Assembly (NCBI GenBank): GCA_003151595.1
Contig: PLXW01000071.1
Span: forward strand, 1 to 12,704
Origin: Myxococcales bacterium
Lineage (GTDB): Bacteria; Myxococcota; Polyangia; Polyangiales; Polyangiaceae
Reading direction: 5' to 3'
DNA: 12,704 bases
How positions within the stretch are numbered: position 1 is the stretch's first letter; every line of letters starts with the position of its first letter. Shown here one piece after another: positions 7,751 through 12,704 of this stretch. The translations under genes and the position numbers were made by a program. The notes below the pieces were generated by a model, which worked only from the letters and a program-made list of their open reading frames with translations, searched no databases and was not told the origin of the DNA.

Positions 7751-8233
7751 TCAAAGCTTGGGGCACGCGGCGATCGACGCCGCGCATTGCTCGAACTTGC
7801 TGCTCTTGTCGATGCAGCACACCTGGGTCCCCGTGCACTTCGCGTTGCACGTGTTGCAATCGCACGGCACGAACCCGTTCGGCCGGCACTGCATCGCGCC
7901 ACAGCACGTGGTGCCGAAGGGCGGATGGCTTGGGCACGGATCGGGCGCCGCTTCGGGCGGCCCGTTCGCGTCGGTGATGGACTGAGGAGGGCCGTCGTCG
8001 GAGGCGTCTCCGTTGGTCGTGTTCGAAGAGTCGTCGCCCGTACTCGACGAAGACGAGTCGTCTCCGCCCGGCGCGACTGACCCGTCGGCGACGATCGGGA
8101 TCGTCGCGTCTTGCGAGACGCCGGTCCCTCCGTCGCCGTTGCCGTCGTCGCCGAAGCGAAGATCCGGAACCGAGCCGCACGCCGCCACCAGCGACAGGGC
8201 CAGCGCGCCCATGAACGTGACCGGCGCTCGCAT
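7751..8233 (-). CDS. Small lipoprotein with Ser/Asp linker and 12-cysteine domain
   Basis: The 160-residue protein has a signal peptide with lipobox L15-V16-A17-A18-C19, predicting a lipid anchor at C19. Residues about 24-98 form an Asp/Gly/Ser/Thr-rich low-complexity linker, including a run of serines near 60-64. The C-terminal 60 residues hold 12 cysteines (100, 110, 111, 116, 124, 126, 129, 133, 139, 140, 150, 157), with two CC pairs, suggesting a compact disulfide-rich domain. No family is recognised. It follows the methyltransferase stop by 47 bases and may be read with it or from its own TACACT element. Its 3' end converges on the larger cysteine-rich lipoprotein, with 19 bases between them. 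ATG 8233 is chosen because it begins the signal peptide; the frame stays open upstream, but there it overlaps the methyltransferase gene in another frame. Confidence 0.82.
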   Translation of the reverse strand: MRAPVTFMGALALSLVAACGSVPDLRFGDDGNGDGGTGVSQDATIPIVADGSVAPGGDDSSSSSTGDDSSNTTNGDASDDGPPQSITDANGPPEAAPDPCPSHPPFGTTCCGAMQCRPNGFVPCDCNTCNAKCTGTQVCCIDKSSKFEQCAASIAACPKL

Positions 8234-8240
8234 CTCTGGA

Positions 8241-8246
8241 AGTGTA
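8241..8246 (-). promoter_or_regulatory. -10-like element close to the small lipoprotein start
   Basis: Read leftward, TACACT (inside GCTACACT) ends 7 bases before ATG 8233. A start of transcription 6-7 bases downstream would fall almost on the ATG, giving a near-leaderless mRNA. No clear -35 is seen. It shares the GCTACA core with the element before the other lipoprotein gene. Confidence 0.35.
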
Positions 8247-8280
8247 GCCCGCCAGAGCGGACCGCGCCGCTCGCGCTCCC

Positions 8281-9147
8281 TCAGGTGCGCCGGCCGCTCG
8301 CGCAGCCCACTTGGACCGTCAGCTCGAACGCGCTGTCGCTCCAGTAGCGATCGATCGCGCCGCGCACGTAGGTGAACGCGGCGTCGAGGTCTCCGAGGCC
8401 CAGGTTCGTGCGGAACTCCGGCAAGAGGAGGAGGCGCGTCACGGGGTCTTCGAAGAAATCGCGGCCGCTCTTGTAGGTGAGGACCAGCGGGCGCGACTCC
8501 ACGTCGACGAACCCGAACCCCGCCTCTTCCAGCTCCGCGCCGAGCATCTCCACGGTGGGCCGAATCTGCACCGCGCTCTCGACCTGCCGCGCGATCTCGG
8601 CCGACTCGTTCTTCAGCGCGTACTCGCGCAAGAGATCCGCGATCTCCTGGAACGACCCGCGCAGCGGCATCGCCAGGAGCGCCTGCCCGCGCGGCGCGAG
8701 CACGCGCGCGAACTCGCCGATCATCTTCGCGCGCTCTTGCGGCGCGGCCAGCGGATGCAACGTGAGCGCATGCGAGAACCCGTGCGAGGCGTACGGCACC
8801 GGCAGCCCGTCGACCACGCGGTACTCGCTGATCATGTCGGGCATCGTCGACGCCTTCGCGCGCGCGAGCTCGATGGCGTGCGGCGACGGATCGCAGCCGT
8901 AGATGTACGCACCGGGCAACCGCAGGGCGAGCCCGCGATCCGGGTACCCCGTGCGGCAGTCGAGGTGAATGACCTGCGCATCGTGCCCTTCGGCGAGCAT
9001 CTCGAGCACGAGGTCGCCGAACGCCGACAGGTACCGCGGCACGACGAACGTCTCGAAGATCGCCGCGTCGGCCGGGCCGAGGCGCGGGATCGTCTTCAGA
9101 CCGGTGTCGGTCCGCTCGCGCTCGCTGCGATCGTTGCGCTCGTTCAC
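8281..9147 (-). CDS. Class I SAM-dependent methyltransferase-like protein
   Basis: The 288-residue cytoplasmic protein has the layout of a Methyltransf_11-type Rossmann methyltransferase. The SAM-binding loop is at about 58-68 (VIHLDCRTGYP), with a probable ribose-binding acid at D86 (IYGCDPSP). A later strand appears at ALTLHPLAA (about 127-135), followed by the common ARVLAPRGQALLAMP segment at about 147-161. The glycine motif is degenerate: LDCRTG replaces the usual L-D-x-G-x-G-x-G, so SAM binding is likely but not certain. The substrate is unknown. The start GTG 9147 overlaps the TGA of the HEAT-repeat gene (GTGA), and a GGAG lies about 11 bases upstream. The coupling suggests the HEAT protein is a partner or substrate adaptor. 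The small lipoprotein follows 47 bases downstream. Confidence 0.85.
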   Translation of the reverse strand: MNERNDRSERERTDTGLKTIPRLGPADAAIFETFVVPRYLSAFGDLVLEMLAEGHDAQVIHLDCRTGYPDRGLALRLPGAYIYGCDPSPHAIELARAKASTMPDMISEYRVVDGLPVPYASHGFSHALTLHPLAAPQERAKMIGEFARVLAPRGQALLAMPLRGSFQEIADLLREYALKNESAEIARQVESAVQIRPTVEMLGAELEEAGFGFVDVESRPLVLTYKSGRDFFEDPVTRLLLLPEFRTNLGLGDLDAAFTYVRGAIDRYWSDSAFELTVQVGCASGRRT

Positions 9148-9851
9148 CGCCCGCGCGTCTCCGCCGGTCGGGCGCCGGCCATCTCCGCGAGGAGCTGGCG
9201 CGCTTCGGTGGCGAGCTCGCCGATCGTGATCTTCCCCTCTTCACCCTCGTCGTCCTCGAGCTGCGCCACGCGCTTGTCGTTCGACAGCGCCGCAATCATC
9301 GCCGCCGCCGACGGGTCGCCCATCTCGACGAGCGACTCGATCGCCGCGGCCACGGCCTCGGGATCGGCGTGCTGCAAGAAACGCCCGAGTAGCTTCGCCG
9401 CGCCCGGCTCGGGGATCTCCGCGAGCATGTACGGCAGCTCGCTCAGCGCCGGGCTCCCCACCGGCAACCGCACGAGCGCGCGCTCCACGCCGAGCGCCAC
9501 CTCCTTGAACCGGTCGTACGCCAGCCCTTCGAGCGCTTCGCCGGCGGCGTGGCGCGCTTCCGGATCTCCCTCGGAGAGGATGTCGATCAAGAGATCGACT
9601 GCGTCGCCGCCGTGCAGATCGCCGAGTAGCGTCGCGATGCGCACGAACCGCAGCGCGCTCTCTTCGTCGTCCGTGAGGACGCGCGCGACGTCGACTTCCT
9701 TCTTCAGCGCAGCCACGAGCGCGTCGAGCTCGGGGCCCGGCTTCCCGTTGGCGCCGGCGCGCGCGAGCTGCGCGTGGATCTTTCGCGCGGTGCGTTCGGC
9801 CTCGAAGAGCGTGGCGAGGAGCGTTGGGAGAGCAATCGAGCCGTCGGTCAT
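9144..9851 (-). CDS. HEAT-repeat protein
   Basis: The 235-residue protein has no signal peptide or membrane segment and is rich in Ala, Leu and Glu. After a helical N-terminus (about 1-60) it shows about four HEAT-type helical hairpins between residues 65 and 195, with units such as ALRFVRIATLLGDL, EARHAAGEALEGLA and EAVAAAIESLVEMGDPSAA. An acidic stretch at about 199-205 (EDDEGEE) and a final helix follow. HEAT repeats are binding scaffolds, and no active site is visible. It is the first gene of a leftward group and overlaps the methyltransferase by GTGA, so the two are probably made in matched amounts. It starts at ATG 9851 with only a weak TACATC upstream and no Shine-Dalgarno. It diverges from the M23 peptidase gene across 81 bases. 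Confidence 0.85.
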   Translation of the reverse strand: MTDGSIALPTLLATLFEAERTARKIHAQLARAGANGKPGPELDALVAALKKEVDVARVLTDDEESALRFVRIATLLGDLHGGDAVDLLIDILSEGDPEARHAAGEALEGLAYDRFKEVALGVERALVRLPVGSPALSELPYMLAEIPEPGAAKLLGRFLQHADPEAVAAAIESLVEMGDPSAAAMIAALSNDKRVAQLEDDEGEEGKITIGELATEARQLLAEMAGARPAETRGR

Positions 9852-9917
9852 GTGGGGTTCGATGATGTACCGAAAGCGGGGGTCGCGAGCCAGGAATACA
9901 CGCGGCGTGCCGGCGGC

Positions 9918-9923
9918 TAAGAT
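9918..9923 (+). promoter_or_regulatory. -10-like element close to the M23 peptidase start
   Basis: TAAGAT, inside GCTAAGAT, ends 9 bases before GTG 9933. Its TAA is also the in-frame stop that fixes GTG 9933 as the only upstream start. There is no Shine-Dalgarno between them. A very short leader (about 3 bases) is implied if this is a real -10. Confidence 0.35.
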
Positions 9924-9932
9924 GAAGTCGTC

Positions 9933-10781
9933 GTGCGTTTCATCCGCGTCCCGCCGCTCGCCGCGCTCCTAGCGCTCTCGTTCGCCACGTTGGGAACGGC
10001 GCGCGCACATCGAGATCCGCTGCGGATCTCGGTCACCCCCGTCGAATCGAGCGTCGATGCGGCGCTCTCGGCGCCGTGCGCGGCGGGGACCTTGCCGGAC
10101 GGCGACGCCTGCGTGCACCTGCCGGGCGACGCGCGTTCCAGCGAAGACGCGCTGTCGGCGGAGAACGCGCACCGTGAACGCACCGGCCGATGGGCCGTGT
10201 ACGAACAGATCCCGCGTCGCCCCGATCGCCCGGCGAGCTACGACGAGTACCGCTACCCCGTTCCACCGGGCCTGCCGGGCGGGCACTTCGTGGTGAGCGG
10301 CTACGACCTCGATCGCCCGGACGAATCGCAGCGCCGGGGTCGCACGCTGCACGCCGTCGGCCACGGGGGGGTCGATCTCCCGGATCCGCGCGGCACGCCC
10401 GTCGCGCTCGTCGCGCTCGAGAACCAGGTGGGCGACGCCGACGTCCTCTACGTGGGCCCGCTCTTCGGCACGACCGTCGTCACGCGCCACACAGTGCGCG
10501 AGGGGGGAAGGCTTCGCGACTACGTGATCCTCTTCGGTCACCTCGACGCGCCCGCGGCCGGCATCGCGGCCGGGCGCGCAGTGAAGGACGGCGAGGTGGT
10601 CGGGTATGTAGGCGACACGGGATCGCCCGAGCTGGTGCACCTTCATCTCGAAACGCGGCGCGTGCGCGACGGGCTCGATGTCGCGGCGCGTCTGAAGACG
10701 AAGAGCGCGGGGTCGTTGCTGGAGAGCGACGCCACCGTCGTGTGCGACCCGCGGAACGTCCTTCCGCTTCACGGCGGCTGA
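9933..10781 (+). CDS. Secreted M23-family (LytM-type) zinc metallopeptidase
   Basis: The 282-residue protein is predicted to be exported and to cut peptide cross-links in cell-wall peptidoglycan. Residues 1-25 form a Sec signal peptide with a probable cut after TARA. A short region with two cysteines (C49, C60) in APCAAGTLPDGDAC follows. The M23 core lies in the second half: metal ligands H144 and D148 in GHGGVD, the conserved H203 in FGHLD, and H236/H238 in LVHLHLE. All the residues expected for an active enzyme are present. GTG 9933 is the only start possible before the in-frame TAA at 9918. An uncharacterised gene follows in the same direction 13-22 bases later. Cell-wall remodelling is the likely role; a lytic role against other bacteria cannot be excluded. 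Confidence 0.9.
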   Translation: MRFIRVPPLAALLALSFATLGTARAHRDPLRISVTPVESSVDAALSAPCAAGTLPDGDACVHLPGDARSSEDALSAENAHRERTGRWAVYEQIPRRPDRPASYDEYRYPVPPGLPGGHFVVSGYDLDRPDESQRRGRTLHAVGHGGVDLPDPRGTPVALVALENQVGDADVLYVGPLFGTTVVTRHTVREGGRLRDYVILFGHLDAPAAGIAAGRAVKDGEVVGYVGDTGSPELVHLHLETRRVRDGLDVAARLKTKSAGSLLESDATVVCDPRNVLPLHGG

Positions 10782-10786
10782 AGCGC

Positions 10787-10792
10787 TACGAT
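10787..10792 (+). promoter_or_regulatory. -10-like element close to the 201-residue protein start
   Basis: TACGAT, inside GCTACGAT, ends 11 bases before ATG 10804 and 2 bases before GTG 10795. If it is a working -10, GTG 10795 would lie upstream of the transcript start, which favours ATG 10804. The gene may instead be read from the peptidase promoter. Confidence 0.3.
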
Positions 10793-10803
10793 TCGTGAAG
10801 GCG

Positions 10804-11409
10804 ATGCGCGAGATCCTCATCGACTACCCCGTCCCGCGCGCCAACATCCTCCCTTGCACGAGCACGCGGAGCACGCTCCTCGGCTCGTCGCTCCTGGCCC
10901 TCCGCGAGCGCGGGCACTTCGATCGCTGGAGCACGCTCGTCGATCCTCGCCAGCGCGACGCCATCCTCTACACGCCCGCCGGCGTGTGGCTCCCCGTCGC
11001 CGTCTCGGAGGCGCACTACAGCGCGTGCGAGCGACTCGAGCTCACGTCCGAGGAGATCCTCGTCATGGGCAACGCCGTCGCGCGCCTCACGCAGAAGACC
11101 GTGCTCGCGATCACGCTTCGCCTGGCGCAGGCCTCGGGGACGACTCCGTGGCTGACGCTCGATCAGACCCCGCGCCTCTGGGGGCGCCTGTACCAGGGGT
11201 CGGCGCTCTCGCTCCTGAAGCTGGGGCCCAAGGAGGCCGAGCTCCACTTCGTCGGCAATCCGCTCTCTCGTTTCGCGTACTGGCGAACGGGGCTCCGCGG
11301 GATCATCCAGGCGCTCGTGCAGCCGCTGGCCACGACGTCGTACGTGCGCGAGAGGAGCGTGCCGCGCGCCGACGATCACCCGGTCGCGTACCGCATCTCC
11401 TGGGCGTGA
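10804..11409 (+). CDS. Unrecognised 201-residue soluble protein
   Basis: I do not recognise this family with confidence. The 201-residue protein has no signal peptide or membrane segment. It starts MREILIDYPVPRANILPC and contains a Trp-bearing central part (VWLPVAVSEAHYSACERL, about 61-78). A helical segment spans about 83-110, and the C-terminal part has GNPLSRFAYWRTGLRGI (about 151-167), ending in a YRISW-like strand. The length and the last third loosely recall the Myxococcales-restricted DUF2378/heme-NO-binding-like group, but this is an impression only. GTG 10795 would add three residues (M-K-A); ATG 10804 is preferred because of the TACGAT element. It follows the M23 peptidase gene closely and converges on pilT, with 19 bases between the stops. 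Confidence 0.75.
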   Translation: MREILIDYPVPRANILPCTSTRSTLLGSSLLALRERGHFDRWSTLVDPRQRDAILYTPAGVWLPVAVSEAHYSACERLELTSEEILVMGNAVARLTQKTVLAITLRLAQASGTTPWLTLDQTPRLWGRLYQGSALSLLKLGPKEAELHFVGNPLSRFAYWRTGLRGIIQALVQPLATTSYVRERSVPRADDHPVAYRISWA

Positions 11410-11428
11410 TCGATCGAGGCGCGAACGC

Positions 11429-12529
11429 TCAGGCTTCGCCGTCGATCTTGATCCCCTTCTCCTTCAAGAAGTCGCGGAAGGGATCCTTCTCCACGGCCTT
11501 CTCGAGCGCCTCTTCCCAGCCGATCACTTCTTCGGTGACCAGGCGTTGGAGGGTCTCGTCCATACCGATCATCCCCTCCTTCTTGCCGCCGGCGATGAGT
11601 CCGGGCACCTGGTACGTCTTCCCTTCGCGAATCAAGACGCCGAGCGCGTGACTCGAAAAGAGGACCTCGACCGCGGCCACGCGACCGCCGAGCTTCTTCG
11701 GAATGAGCTGCTGCGCGACGACCGATCGCAGGACGTTGGCCAGCGTGTTCCGCACGCCCGCCTGTTGATCCGTGGGGAACACGCCGACGAGTCGATCGAT
11801 CGTCTTGGCCGCGGAGTTCGTGTGCAGCGTGCCGAACACCAGGACGCCGGTCTCCGCGGCGGTGAGCGCCATGGCCACGGTGTCGAGGTCGCGCATCTCG
11901 CCGACGAGGATCGCGTCCGGGTTCTCGCGCATCGCCGCGCGCAGCGCCGACGCGAACGACTCGGTGTGCGCGTTGAGCTCGCGCTGCGAGACGAGCGACT
12001 TCCGGTTCTCGTGCACGAACTCGATCGGGTCTTCGATGGTGATGATGTGGAGCGCGCGCCGCTGATTGATCTCGTTGACGATCGCCGCCAGAGTCGTCGA
12101 CTTGCCGGAGCCCGTGGGCCCCGTGACGAGGACGAGGCCGCTCTTCATGTCGACGATCTTCTCGATCGACTCCGGGAGGTTCAGCTTTCGAATCGTGATG
12201 AGGTTCGACGCCAGGTTCCGGAACACGCCGCCCATGCCGCGCGCCTGGCGAAAGAGGTTCACGCGGAAGCGCGAGATGCCGGGGAGCTCGTACGCGAAGT
12301 CGACGTCGCCGGTCTGCGTGTACTGCTCCCACAGATGCGGCGGCGTGACCGGCTCGACGAGCGTGCGGAAGTCGCCGTCGCTGAGCGCGCGGTAGCGGAT
12401 GGTGTCGACCTTGCCGTGAATGCGGAACATCGGCGGGCGCCCCACCGAGAGATGCATGTCGCTCGCGCCCCAGTCCCTCATGAGCGTGAGGAAGCGGGCG
12501 ATGCGGTCTTGCCCTTGCGCTTCGTTCAT
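11429..12529 (-). CDS. pilT: Type IV pilus retraction ATPase, PilT-type
   Basis: The 366-residue protein is a cytoplasmic hexameric ATPase of the PilT/GspE family, which depolymerises pilin to retract type IV pili in twitching motility. An N-terminal PAS-like domain (about 1-110, with GASDMHLSVGRPP) is followed by Walker A GPTGSGKST (137-145), the Asp box IITIEDPIE with E166/D167, Walker B ILVGEMRD with E211, and the His box GTLHTNSA with H236. Next come LIREGKTYQ (about 299-307) and a C-terminal helical part. All catalytic boxes are intact. The length and the lack of a GspE-type N-terminal extension and tetracysteine favour PilT or PilU over PilB. Genomes of this type often hold several paralogues, so the exact retraction role is uncertain. 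It starts at ATG 12529 with the clearest Shine-Dalgarno in the window, 3 bases after the upstream gene's TAA. Confidence 0.93.
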   Translation of the reverse strand: MNEAQGQDRIARFLTLMRDWGASDMHLSVGRPPMFRIHGKVDTIRYRALSDGDFRTLVEPVTPPHLWEQYTQTGDVDFAYELPGISRFRVNLFRQARGMGGVFRNLASNLITIRKLNLPESIEKIVDMKSGLVLVTGPTGSGKSTTLAAIVNEINQRRALHIITIEDPIEFVHENRKSLVSQRELNAHTESFASALRAAMRENPDAILVGEMRDLDTVAMALTAAETGVLVFGTLHTNSAAKTIDRLVGVFPTDQQAGVRNTLANVLRSVVAQQLIPKKLGGRVAAVEVLFSSHALGVLIREGKTYQVPGLIAGGKKEGMIGMDETLQRLVTEEVIGWEEALEKAVEKDPFRDFLKEKGIKIDGEA

Positions 12530-12532
12530 CGG

Positions 12533-12704
12533 TTACCTCACACGGGGGGGCGTGTCTTTGTCGTCCTTGTGACCGTCGGTGACCGGTTTCGGTCGCGCGG
12601 CGGCGGGCGCAGGCTGCGGCGCCGGTTGAGCGACCGCCGGCTTTCGCGCGCCGGGGTGTCCGCCGGGCGCCTGCCCCTCGTCGCGGTTCGGGCGGCGTGC
12701 GCCG
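12533..12704 (-). CDS. C-terminal end of a Pro/Ala-rich protein upstream of pilT (partial)
   Basis: A minus-strand frame is open from the right edge to TAA at 12533-12535 and encodes at least 56 residues. The visible part is a Pro/Ala/Arg/Lys-rich tail, including AQPAPQPAPAAARPKPV, followed by a charged end (DGHKDDKDTPPRVR). It looks like a disordered C-terminus; the domain that would identify it is outside the window. Only 3 bases separate its stop from the pilT start, so the two genes are almost certainly one transcript. The frame is supported by its continuity to the edge and by the close junction with the pilT start. Confidence 0.65.
   Translation of the reverse strand, partial: GARRPNRDEGQAPGGHPGARKPAVAQPAPQPAPAAARPKPVTDGHKDDKDTPPRVR
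12535..12539 (-). promoter_or_regulatory. Strong ribosome-binding site for pilT
   Basis: GAGGT lies 5 bases before the ATG at 12529 (GAGG with a 6-base spacer). The T is also the first base of the upstream gene's TAA stop. This placement suggests translation of pilT is tied to termination on the upstream gene. It contrasts with the poor ribosome-binding sites of most other starts here. Confidence 0.8.

Noticed and set aside
8234..9295. Upstream extension of the small lipoprotein frame
   Set aside because: It overlaps the methyltransferase gene in another frame and is Arg-rich. The signal peptide starts at ATG 8233.
8311..9972. Plus-strand open frame of about 553 codons opposite the methyltransferase and HEAT genes
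   Set aside because: It is a shadow of two well-supported minus-strand genes; the Ser/Arg-rich product has no motif.

Overview
The window is about 12.7 kb of very GC-rich DNA with genes packed on both strands. It looks like the chromosome of a Myxococcota (myxobacterial or other former deltaproteobacterial) organism, probably of the Polyangia type. That placement is an inference. It rests on the GC content, several GTG starts, large TPR proteins with an N-terminal zinc ribbon, lipoproteins with Asp/Gly/Ser linkers and cysteine-rich ends, and a PilT-type ATPase. I see no rRNA, tRNA, CRISPR array, insertion sequence, phage gene or plasmid feature, and no gene-free stretch longer than about 250 bases.

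Layout. (1) Positions 1-6342 hold a leftward group of three genes: a membrane protein with a zinc ribbon and TPRs (6342-3949), an SppA-type protease that starts inside its stop codon (GTGA overlap, 3952-2111), and after a 106-base gap with a hairpin, a long alpha-helical repeat protein that runs off the left edge (2004 to beyond 1). (2) Positions 6343-6588 are a divergent intergenic region. (3) A rightward cysteine-rich lipoprotein gene (6589-7731) converges on a leftward group (9851-7751): a HEAT-repeat protein, a methyltransferase overlapping it by GTGA, and a small cysteine-rich lipoprotein. (4) A rightward pair follows: a secreted M23 peptidase (9933-10781) and an unrecognised 201-residue protein (10804-11409). 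(5) At the right edge, a leftward pilT-type gene (12529-11429) lies directly behind the 3' end of another gene (12704-12533).

How they may work together. Much of the coding capacity is envelope-related: a membrane-anchored TPR protein, a peptidase for cleaved signal peptides or membrane proteins, a secreted cell-wall endopeptidase, two lipoproteins and a pilus retraction motor. The two GTGA overlaps make real co-translation units likely: zinc-ribbon/TPR with SppA, and HEAT with methyltransferase. The other groupings are only neighbours.

The most unusual items are an array of about eleven cysteine units in one lipoprotein, a recurring GCTA-type -10-like motif placed within about 7-11 bases of four start codons that lack Shine-Dalgarno sequences, and the coupled zinc-ribbon/TPR-SppA pair. 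I found no clearly new defence or biosynthetic system.
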